From the NCBI GenBank assembly GCA_963920705.1, contig OY987225.1, positions 5,649,372-5,713,371 on the forward strand: DNA of 64,000 nt, written 5' to 3'. Below the pieces are notes generated by a model. That model was given only the letters and a program-made list of their open reading frames with translations, was not told where the DNA came from and made no database searches. Each line of letters begins with the position of its first letter. The stretch's first letter is position 1. Source of the DNA: Odiellus spinosus (lineage: Eukaryota > Arthropoda > Arachnida > Opiliones > Phalangiidae). A program made the translations under genes and the position numbers. This document shows, in pieces, positions 54,798 through 64,000 of the stretch.

Positions 54798-56061
54798 CTA
54801 GTTGTAATTTAGCAATAAGGTTTTTTCAATCTTAAGTTTAACTAATTCTTTTTGTTGTTCAGCTATATCCTCTTTTGCTTTTGCGTGTCGGGAGAGTGAG
54901 TTAGCCATATCCCTGAATACATCATTTTGAGATTCTTGTAATTTTTCTAATATTGCAGAAGTTTCGGCTAATAGAATTTTAGGTTTCTTGTTTTGAGACT
55001 TTCCTTCATTCATACGATTTTGCCGCTTCGCAAGGCTATCTTAAAGGGGTAATATATATATTAATAACATATAATTCTCCCCATTATTAATGAACATTAA
55101 AACATTTACTTTCCGCTGCTGTTTCAATGTTCCTCTTCCTTTCCGCATTTGAATCAATAAATTCTCTCTCACCAATTTGATTACTGTCACTCTCTTCTTC
55201 TACACTAAATTCCTCCAGACCCAAATAAATCTCCGATTCCTTTAATTTGTTGCTACTACAGCTAGGTTCATTAATATCATCAGAGGAGGAACAGTTCTTT
55301 TGCGTAGATGTGATATTTATTCCTGACGAAGATGGTGTAACTCCACCAATTGGAGATTCACACTAAATTGCGAAATGTTTTGGTCACTTATATTAAAACA
55401 AATAATGTATAATATGGAGAATGGATTGTAGCGAAGACAAAAAAACTCCTAATGGCGATGCTTATCTTAGTATCAACTCTCCATGATCATTGCTTGTACT
55501 TACGGAAATACCATATTCTTCAGTTTGAGGAATTCCGTCCGTCAATTCTTTCCCGTAAACAGCCAAAAATCTCTCTTCGATATCCGTTTACGTTTCCGTA
55601 GTTTTTTCACCGCCTCCAGTTGCATTCATTGATTTCTTAATTCTAGCTGATTTTCCCTTGGTGTTGCTCTTCCAGTCAGTTAGCATCTATTTATATTAAT
55701 TGAAATTAAGGTTGGACAAAGAAAGACTGCTATGTAGTTAAAAATTAAATAAATCAATGGTATTAATTGACCATAAAAGGATTAAATATTTTTTAACAAA
55801 TTTGAAAATAAATTATTTTAAGTATGATTTAAGTGGTTTACTTACTTTCTTCCATTTTTCAATACTTTTTGAAGGGCCAGTCCCATCACAGTTGAGTTTT
55901 TGTGATAGGTTTTCCCATAACCTTTCTAAATTATCACTAGTAAATCCAGCGGAAAACTTTTTAGTTTTAAACTTTTCATTATTAGCTAAAAAACTAATAA
56001 TTGTTTCTTGTTGGGTAGGAGAAACACGCTTTTGCCTTCTACTCGCCATCTTCCAACCCAA
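54798..56061 (-). CDS. Harbinger B Myb/SANT-like partner protein
   Basis: First exon 56061-55813: SPTQQETIISFLANNEKF and SDNLERLWENLSQKLNCDG plus SKSIEKWKK, a Myb/SANT-like domain. A predicted middle exon near 55690-55560 has WKSNTKGKSARIKK. The final part, 55013-54798, is a coiled-coil Lys/Glu-rich tail (LKIEKTLLLNYN). The intervening part (55050-55560) is Ser/Glu-rich but exon limits are uncertain. Confidence 0.6.
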
Positions 56062-56376
56062 ATGATCTAAAACAGTCCATAGTTTCTCTTTTTACATTCA
56101 AGCTCCAACACGTGGTTAAGTTATGTCGTCTCCTTAGAGGATTCATCCTCTAATTGGTCGGCTATTTCACGTGAATGACCACGTGCGCTTTAAAGATACC
56201 TACTATAAAACGGAAGTACGTCATCAATCGACATCTTTCTCGATGTCGATATACGACAACTCCGGTATCGATGTCGATCAAACCGTCTTACAGAATTCCA
56301 GTTTTCAGTCTCGATCGATACGGCGATCGTCGATATCGACATCGAAATCGAAATCTAGAGAAATTACAGAATAGCC

Positions 56377-56979
56377 TCCCTGAACCATGATTCCGTAGAG
56401 AATTAAATTGCTTCAACTGGTCAGCCTTTTTCTTTAGAGTTTCACTTGATTTGTCAGGTACGTGTCGTACGAAGTTAAGATTTTCAAACTTTTTGGTTAC
56501 TAAGGCATCCTTGGCATTGGGGACACCCAACACTCTCTTCTTTTCCGTACAAGCTTGATCATCTGGAATGAATTTGCGGTCTTCACGATGACAATCCAAC
56601 ATATGCCAGAGGAGAGCTGACACATGAATACATACGCCCCTTTACCAGCTTTACAATTGCATTTGACCTTTTCCACCATTCCAGTAGATCCGCTGAGTTT
56701 ACTAGCGACCTCATACTTCGTAGCCAAGGTAAAAGAGGCCTGGACTTTACTTTTGATAAATAATGGATAACTATGGTTGCGGGTTAAGTCAATTGTTTTT
56801 CCACCAATACTAAGCTGCACATTTGACACCTTACCCGCCTTAAACATCCGGTATCCATTTTTGAAATGCTTTTTGGCTTTGTTGCGGTTGAAATGTTTTT
56901 GAATACAACCTTCGCTGAATTTCTTAGGGAAGTATATCATTTGCTTGGTCCAGTTACCCTTTGGTAGAGTAAGGTTCAC
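56377..56979 (-). pseudogene. SWIM-type zinc domain (5' half of split gene)
   Basis: The frame 56979-56590 gives CNCKAGKGA, the first half of a SWIM CxC...CxH zinc motif. A frameshift near 56620 joins to HVSALLWHMLDC. The second Cys position of the motif appears replaced. The sequence then continues as LKKKADQLKQF up to 56377, where the transposon interrupts it. SWIM followed by YqaJ is a layout seen in many animal transposon-associated genes. Confidence 0.65.
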
Positions 56980-57766
56980 TTTATCTTCGTTACTTGTTGC
57001 GCCAGAGCTATAATAATTAACTTCTTAATCAATCAATCTTAAGGACCTTAAAACTAATTTGTGTTATAATAAGAATTATAGCTTACCTTGAATCCATCTC
57101 AAGTACAGTAAATTTGTAGAATAATAATAAGAAGCTGTCAAGGCCTTTAAGAAAAAGAAAACAATATATAGTCTCAATCCATGCTTCATGATCCACACTT
57201 ATAACAAGGCTTAAAATACATATATATATATTCTGATCATAGTTTTCCAACAGGAAAAACCAATACCACGAATACTAAATCACAAGATAAGGCAGAATTA
57301 AATAATATTTATTTAAAATCAAAAATGAAATAATCAGCTTAGAATCAATCAATCAAACAAGAAAATACATTTAAACCGACTTACCAAAGTTTTTTAGGAC
57401 CCTTAACAATCTTCCATGGAATCCATGCCTTAACCCGAGACTTCGAAGCGTCTGCTCAAAAGGTCACAGGGAAAAAAATTCACGTAGCGACATATGGTGT
57501 CGAAACAGTATATAGTGCTTTCCCCCCTAAATTTTTTCCCTCTTCATATTTTTTACAAACACCTATTCAACCACGAAGAAATCCTCACCTCCAGAACAAA
57601 GCTTCGAGGAAACACGATTTCTTCTATACCGAAGAGAAGTAGAAGAACAACAGTTAGCCGAACAAGAGGAAACAAGGAGGAAAGATTTAAAAAGAGACAT
57701 CACCGAGAAGAACAGAAATAATCAAGAAGAACCCGAAGGGAAACAATCTGAAAAGGGGAAGATGAA
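56980..57766. other. No firm gene
   Basis: The 57600-57760 stretch encodes Glu/Lys/Arg-rich low-complexity frames only. Confidence 0.4.
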
Positions 57767-58075
57767 ATGAAAGTTAAAAGACAATTTGAATACGATGTAA
57801 AAGCTGATCAAGTTGTTGGAGAACACGATCAAATGCAGGTGGCTATGGTCAGAGGGCTATTTTCTAACTGGAAACAGCCAGTTTATATTGGTTTTGATAA
57901 AAAAATGACAAAGCAACTACTGTTTGAACTTATATCTAAAGTTTATGAAGCTGGCTATCTTGTAGTTTCTACAGTCTGTGATATGGGTGGAGGCAATATG
58001 GGATTGTGGAGAGAGCTAGGTGTTAAAGGAGAAGTTCAGGATACCTTAAACATAATTTTAAATCTCAGGCTGTGA
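57767..58075 (+). pseudogene. P-element/THAP9-type transposase fragment
   Basis: MKVKRQFEYD, DQMQVAMVRGLFSNWKQPVY, TKQLLFELI and VVSTVCDMGGGNMGLWRELG are the core of the RNase H-like domain of P-type transposases. The THAP domain and the GTP-binding insertion are absent. Confidence 0.85.
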
Positions 58076-58373
58076 TACAAGAGTTTCAAAAATAGCATTA
58101 ATTTGGGTTTCTTAATTAATTTTAGTTAATGAGAAATTAAAAGGCGACTTAAAAACAACAAGTAGGACGGCGCCATTTTATTTTTTCAAACCGTTTACGT
58201 AGTTTAGTACTTGGTGTGCGATTGGCTACAGAGGAGGCCTCTCTCGGAGCGTCTAGTCATTTCCGCTTATAAATAAACAAGCAGATAGCAGTCGAACTTT
58301 CTCCAAAGTATTTATTGGTTTTGTTCACTATTTGAAAAGCCTCAGTCGGTGATATTTTAAGCAATTAAGTAGA

Positions 58374-59082
58374 TTGATCAACCAAATGAATAGAAATCGT
58401 GGTATGAGAGTACAGGGGTACGAATTTGAACCCGAATATACGCCAGAGGAGCTAGAAGAACTGAGAAACCGTGCTGAAGTTGCTAGGCCTTTGCCAATAA
58501 ATAATGTTGATATTGACCAGATTAGAGAAAACTGTGCCTGTGATCATGGGTGTATTAAAATACCTCAAGAATTTGAAATAACTTGGAAAGCGGTTTGAAA
58601 AGATTATTGAATGGAAATGACGTTAATATGGGTGTTGTATGCTGCCATCAAATACCTGATATCATAAGGTTTTTAGCCCAGCATCCGAATCAACCAGGAG
58701 ACCCAAAGTGTATCACCGAGAACCCAAATTTCAAAACTTTGTGCTTAAACACTGTAGTTTTAGAAACTTTCTATAAATCTTACCTTCACTATCGTAAATT
58801 AGAGAATCGAAATAGACCTGCTATCGGTAAATATATAGATTGTTACTTTTATATTAATCATTGTCTAATTCATGATTTTTTGATATAGAACTTTAAGATA
58901 CTCTGTCTACCGGAATTTTGTCCATATGGTTTTTGATAAGCTTGGTAAAAATAGCAGAAGAATGCTACCACTATGCGCCTTAATAAAAAACAGGTTGGAG
59001 TTTCTTGAAGAAAACGTAGAAGAATATGTTGGTTATAAACGCTTCGGGGTACCGGAAGATCAATATTCTTTGAATAATTGAT
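58374..59082 (+). pseudogene. P2X7-type zinc-domain protein, frame-damaged
   Basis: An acidic start (PEELEELRNRAE), then CACDHGC, a frame change near 58590, CCHQ, KCITENPNF, LCLNTVVL, and further on YSVYRNFVHMVFDKLGKNSRR, LPLCALIKNRLEF and GYKRFGVPEDQ. This is the Cys-rich domain found in the P2X7 tail and in many animal repeat-associated genes. A GTAAAT...ATATAG intron near 58836-58888 is plausible but does not restore frame. Better preserved than the copy at 38242. Confidence 0.6.
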
Positions 59083-59118
59083 TTTAACTTAAAATACTTA
59101 CAGTTGATGAATGTGATA

Positions 59119-59272
59119 ATTTCTAAACTCCCCAAATATGATAATTTTTTTTCTGAACTCCCCAAATGTGATAATTTCATTTCTAAACTCCTTAAATGTG
59201 ATAATTATATTTCTAAACTCCCCAAATGTGATAATTATATTTCTAAACTCCCCAAATGTGATAAATTTTTAA
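59119..59272. repeat. 30 bp minisatellite, about five copies
   Basis: ATTTCTAAACTCCCCAAATG followed by TGATAATTAT, repeated with few changes. It translates as ISKLPKCDNY but is not a gene. Confidence 0.9.
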
Positions 59273-59371
59273 TCAAACATTTGACAATAAAACTAAGTTC
59301 CAAAAGTTAACTGAAGGTTTGGTTTATTAATATATGCAAACAAACACAAAATTACGTACAAGGATTTAGAT

Positions 59372-59830
59372 TTAAAATTTTAATCTTCTCCTCTTTGCAG
59401 CAGATATTAATTCGTTTTTCGTAGGTCGAGGAATTTGGGCTATAATTGGCATCACTGTGAGTTTCTTTCCATCATTGATGTGTTGTATTTTCCTAGTAAT
59501 TATATTTTCAAGTATCTTGAAAATATAGAAGTATGTCTTTGGTTCTTTAAGCGGACGAGCGTGCCATTCAGATGTTGCTTTTGAAAAGTAATATGTGAAT
59601 TCCTCTTTATTACTGGAGCTGCTTTCTGAGCCTTCATTTAATTCAAATAATGTTTGGCGTCCAACATTGAAATTGTGATCTAAAGCTGCCAATTGAAGTC
59701 TGGCTTCCATGGTGTCGTGATCAAAATCAAGCTGCTTTGGGCAATATTTGTTTACAAGGCTATGATAGTTCTCGAGACCGGAAGTGTGAGAGTACTTGTT
59801 TACTTGCGCAAGATCTTTTAATAGCTTGGT
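59372..59830 (-). pseudogene. Transposase-family C-terminal fragment, family unsettled
   Basis: In two frames: KDLAQVNKYSHTSGLENYHS, KYCPKQLDF, MEARLQLAALDHNFNVGR, then W and KEPKTY..IFKIL. This is a recurrent C-terminal block of repeat-associated proteins in animals, in my memory linked to Kolobok/THAP-type elements. The family name is tentative. It joins directly to the IR2 right arm at 59833. Confidence 0.45.
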
Positions 59831-60164
59831 GTTCGTATTTATATATTTTGTGGCTTAATATAAAAAAGTGGTTATCTACATATGTATATTAATGACGTGA
59901 AAAATATAGAATGTTATTTTTTTCAATGCCGTCCAGTTTTAAATTTTTTATTCTAATAAAAAAATATTAAAATTATACACGTAGTGGTTATTATAATTAA
60001 GATAGATTATCTAGTCATATAGAATTAATATACAAATTATGAAAATATTCACTATAATTACATTTAATTGGTATAATTATCATTTTACAAAAATATTTTT
60101 TTAAAGAATATATTTATTATAAAGGAATAGTTTCACAAAGAAACATAGCAAAGTTATAAAGTGT

Positions 60165-60841
60165 AATAAAAAGTAATAAATTGATCCATTTCCGGTTCTA
60201 GAGTTAAAAATCGGGCTTTAATTTTTTTCATCTAAAAGTAAATAACATATTAATCTTAAATAAATTTAAGTTTTTTAAAAAATTACAAACCTGTCGATTA
60301 AGATAGTTAATCTTTCTTCTTATTTTTCTCATTTCTAGCGTAGGGTTTTTGCAAAAAATGTTAAGTTCCCGATATCTAAATAAGGATATCATTATTTTTC
60401 CATAACAAAACTGGTATTCATTAAATAACGTACAAGTTAGCAAAAATGACCGCTTTATAGAAAGTCCAGCCACGTATATAATAGCTGGTGTGAATTTGAA
60501 ACGTGGAACACCGAAAATGAAGGAAGGGACAGGTAGGATAACCAATATGCAACTCAAAAGGACAAAAGGGAGGAGGAATTTCCAAGTCACAATTATATCT
60601 ATTAAAACGAAAAAGTCCTTGTTTTTCGGTTATAAAATAGCTATAGTCTTTTAAAAGTTCGCGACACTGATCGAAAACGCGTTTTCCTATAATATTAACA
60701 ACGTTATCGCGCTTTTCCACGGGTTTTTTTTTTAAACAGGGCAATTTTATCACAAATGTTAAAACTAAGCGCGGTTAAGGGCAAAATTGTCACAAAAGGC
60801 TCGGTTGCTTTAATATCACAATTTACACTCAAACAAGCCAT
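60165..60841 (-). pseudogene. Gene A, copy 4 (mirror of copy 3)
   Basis: Same A-run frameshift as copy 3 (about 60725), so the damage preceded the inverted duplication. The dUTPase that follows copy 3 is missing here because the arm ends at 59833. Confidence 0.85.
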
Positions 60842-61868
60842 ATTTTTTTACGAAACTTTTATTTTACTAAGACTTTAAAATCGTTAGTATTTTTTAGCTT
60901 TATATATGAAAATAAATGGGTTATCACTATGTAAAAATTGAACTAGATTAAAATATTTTTATAAATAGGCTTTGTATCTTAAAAGGATTTCTTGGTACCC
61001 ATTTTGTTCTGGATGCTCCTCAATCAAAAGGTGTAGAAGGTGTTGACAGAAATTGGAAGTGAAAATGGTTCTAAATGCTACACCTTTCAATTCTCCAGTA
61101 AGCTTTACTAAAATCATGCAAAAGAGTCAATTTACCACATCAAATACTATTGGAATGAAAATCAAACTTAAGGCTTAAGAAACTAAAACTATAAGATTAC
61201 CACAAAACATTTAGCTCCAAAAAAAAGTGGCAGAAGAAGAAAGTAAAACCATTCAATTTTACAATTTATGAAACTTAATGTTGTAGAAGATGAAAAGCCT
61301 CAAAAAAAAAGACCAAAAATATGAGGATTAATAAAAAAATTAGACGAATCAGAGGACATATGCGAATTGTTTGAAATGATATGACAAGCAAAAGAAATAA
61401 AGTTGTTTGCCGTCCAAAAGACAGAGCAAAGACATGAGAAGCAATAAAAAAATAAGAGTTTGTAGTCCGAAAGAAAGAGACAGGCCATGCGCAGTAATAA
61501 TTAAAGTAAAAAATATATTACACCCCCTATACCTTATTGGTAGCCCCAACATAAAAATATATATTACACTCTGGCCATAAAAGAGTGGTAATATACGGCC
61601 AAAGGTGTTTACAGTCCGCTAAAAGAAAAAAAAACGAAATTATATGACTGTAAAATTAAAGACTAACGTGGTTTAGGGGTAAAAATATGTAATATTATAA
61701 AAAAAAAAAGTCCGGGGTTCGAATCCCCTTCGATGAAAATAATATTTCCTACCCTTAAACCACGCTAGTCTTTTGTTTTTTTTCTCTTAAAAGAAATAAT
61801 TCTAATAAAAAACTCTCATTTAACATTTGGTTCCGTTACGTTATGGAACAATTCCGTTGTACTTTTAA

Positions 61869-64000
61869 GGGCCGTTTTCAATAAAGAAAATTCAACGCTT
61901 TTACCTTATGATTGAAAGAGGGGAAAAAATCGCATTTTCCATCTCGGCGCTGCCGCAAGAGAGAAAAGCAAAAGCGAGAATTGAAGGTCGTTTTCAATCC
62001 GGCCGGGCAAAGGGTTTCAATCGGGGGAACGACATCACGTGACAGCGATAGGCGTGTATTTCCGAGTCAAAATTTCTCAAAAGTTTAATGGCGGTCACGT
62101 CGAGGAGGCGGCGTATTTTAATGCGAAGAAAATTGCTCTTAATTCAACTATATTATCAACTTACATTAAATGCCAAGAAGAAATATACACGCAAGAGATG
62201 GTGGGTTCATCCTATTTGGAAGAAACGAAGTACGGAAGGACACTATAGGACTCTGGTATTTTTATTTCTTATTATATTCATAAGCCTTGGCAAAATATAT
62301 TTAAATCTGTCTTGTGAATTGATTAGATGAAAACAATGAGAAATACTGACCACAGGAAATTTTCAAACTTTACGAGGATGGAACCAATTATGTTTGATAA
62401 ACTTTTGGAATTGGTAAAGCTCCGTCTTGTAAAGAATCCTCTTGGTCGTAAACCTATACCTCCCGGAGAAAGACTTGCTCTAACATTACGGTAACTTGTA
62501 TTGTAATTAAATATTGTTTATGAGGCCTAAAATATATTAATTTATACTTTAGATTCTTGGCAACTGGAGATGGGTTGGATTCGATGGCATACGCTTTTCG
62601 CCTCGGTAAAACTACGGCACACAATATTATTAAAGAGACTTGTCAGGCACTTTGGGATGTTTTACAGCCTCTGTATTTACCGGTAAATTTGTTCTTCATA
62701 ATATTCTTAGACTATTTTTAAGTCTTAATTTATTATTTAGCAACCAACTGAAAATATTTGGAAGAAGGCTGAAGCAGAATATTGCACACGATGGAACTAT
62801 CCGACCTGTTGCGGAGCTGTCGACGGCAAGCATGTCATGATACAGCAACCTTCAAACAGTGGAACTTTGTATTATAATTACAAAGTAATTTATACGGTTT
62901 TAATAGTAAATATTTGAAATTAATTTCTTTCTTTTTTGATAGAGTTTCAATTCCATTGTTTTGATGGCAGTTGTAGACGCTAAATACAGATTTTTAGTCG
63001 TAGACATTGCTGGATATGGGTCACATTCCGATGGAGGAATTTTTAAGTCCTCCTCATTTGGTCAAGCCGTTGAAAATGATAAAGCGGGATTTCCACCAGC
63101 GGTTCTTTTGCCCAACACTGACATTATTTCACCACATGTGCTTGTCGGAGATGATGCTTTCCAGTTATTGCCAAATTTTATGAAGCCGTATTCTCGAGAA
63201 GGTCGTCTTACAAATTCTCAAATTATTTTTAATTACCGTTTAAGCAGAGCTAGGTAGGTTTAAATTTAAATAATTTTATTGCCTTATCGTTGTGATTATC
63301 GAGTGGTGCAAAATGCTTCAATTTGCAGAGTATTTATTAGGTTTCTACTGACACTACTCGGTAATCCAATGAATTCTGGTTCGAGTACTCGTAACAGTCT
63401 TGTTACTCGCTAAGCCGTATTTATTGTTCTTTAACTAAGTTTAAATGTTTTAGGAGGTGCAGTGAGAACGTCTTCGGTATTTTGGCCACACGTTGGAGGG
63501 TTTTTCGAAGACCTCTTATTTTGAAGCCGTCGAATGTTGACAAAGTTATCAGAGCTTGTGTAGTGCTTCACAATTTTTTAATGATAGAAGAAGAAAAATT
63601 GCAGCAAAAGCATTACTGTCCAAATGATTTCGCAGATGTTCTTGACAAAAAAACTGGAAATATCATGAAAGGAAAATGGCACGAAGAACTCAAAAATGAT
63701 CCCGCTAGAGGATTTAAAAAAGTGAGAGGTACTTCCGCAAGAAATTTTAGCAGAGAAGTAGCATCCATCAGGGATAATTATGCCAAATATTTTGTAGGAG
63801 CAGGCAATGTTGAATGGCAATGGGATTTAAAAGGTGTAAAGAGACCCGATTTTATTTGAATGAAATATGTTAATTTTATTTCAAATAAAAATTAAAAATT
63901 GAATTTCTTCGTTTAAAAAAATTATTTACAAATTTTTACTCGTCTTCATTTATAAATGCCATAATTGTGTCTATAACTTCTCTTTCACATTTTCTTCTCT
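61869..64000 (+). mobile_element. Harbinger A, second copy, cut by window end
   Basis: Begins GGGCCGTTTTCAATAAAG after CTTTTAA, the same end as at 46236, and runs in the opposite orientation. It includes the transposase and the start of the partner gene (63890 on, minus strand). Confidence 0.9.
62088..63859 (+). CDS. PIF/Harbinger transposase A, second copy, six exons
   Basis: Mirror of the gene at 44246-46017. Exon limits follow from subtracting those coordinates from 108105: 62088-62255, 62327-62490, 62553-62682, 62741-62884, 62943-63253 and 63454-63859. Same DDE residues, no lesions seen. Confidence 0.88.

Larger units (their letters stand above)
53002..56376 (+). mobile_element. PIF/Harbinger transposon B inserted in the SWIM/YqaJ gene
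   Basis: Terminal inverted repeats GGCTATTCTGTAA (53002-53014) and its exact inverse (56364-56376). Flanking triplets GGG and TCC do not match. Element length equals that of Harbinger A within one base. Both subterminal regions are packed with TCGATNTCGA-like words. It contains a transposase (plus strand) and a Myb-like partner (minus strand). Confidence 0.85.
59833..64000. repeat. Right arm of inverted repeat IR2
   Basis: Nearly perfect reverse complement of 44105-48274. It holds gene A copy 4, the tRNA-like fold-back (61657-61773) and the start of a second Harbinger A. It runs off the window. Confidence 0.95.

Noticed and set aside
59104-59310. ORF of repeated ISKLPKCDNY
   Set aside because: Translation of the 30 bp minisatellite.
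44105-64000. IR2 as an assembly artefact
   Set aside because: Cannot be excluded, but the arms differ by small indels and a few substitutions and the inner flanks are different, which favours a real recent duplication.

Overview
The window looks like repeat-dense nuclear DNA from an animal, most probably an arthropod. It is AT-rich, its genes carry short spliceosomal introns, and it holds families typical of metazoan genomes: PIF/Harbinger, P-element/THAP, Ty3/Gypsy, Ty1/Copia, Penelope-like and Polinton/Maverick-type fragments. The best promoter has a TATA box 31 nt upstream of a TCATTT initiator, a match to the arthropod consensus. I see no ordinary host gene with a confident identity. One ubiquitin-protease exon is the only hint of one.

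Layout. 1-15305: a pair of inverted 1.6 kb arms (IR1) enclosing a 12 kb interior with a decayed P-like element carrying a THAP gene, a nested fold-back element, a Copia fragment and two overlapping small ORFs that resemble Polinton late genes. 15306-18984: retroelement debris. 18985-23957: a Gypsy-type element in pieces, with a gag-like ORF, a PIF1 helicase fragment where protease and reverse transcriptase would be expected, an integrase with a methyl-CpG-binding-like (MBD) tail, and a downstream zinc-knuckle-like ORF. 23768-26280: a tandem array of about 1.1 kb units made from the end of that ORF plus a half MITE and a hairpin.

26900-37860 is the most unusual part, a virus-derived gene cluster. 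Five genes between 29121 and 34725 keep full reading frames across their predicted introns: gene D (unknown), dUTPase, gene A (unknown, paralogous to D, late frame damage in this copy), gene C (unknown, zinc-ribbon-like end) and a 304-residue HUH-endonuclease/superfamily-3-helicase Rep. Broken protein-primed DNA polymerase B, a second A plus dUTPase module, and a block of GC-box/CRE-like repeats follow. The A-dUTPase module occurs again at 47.2-48.7 kb, and its start again, inverted, near 60 kb. Rep, protein-primed polymerase and dUTPase together suggest integrated remains of a chimeric small DNA virus or virus-like transposon.

42863-64000: a PIF/Harbinger transposon with an apparently intact six-exon transposase lies in a second, nearly perfect inverted repeat (IR2, 44105-48274 against 59833-64000; the right arm runs off the window). 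Between the arms are fragments of Harbinger, polymerase B, Gypsy and MULE-like proteins, a SWIM/YqaJ-exonuclease gene split by a second Harbinger, a P-element transposase fragment and zinc-domain fragments.

All family calls are by eye from motifs. Exon limits are predictions that keep the frame. No database search was possible.
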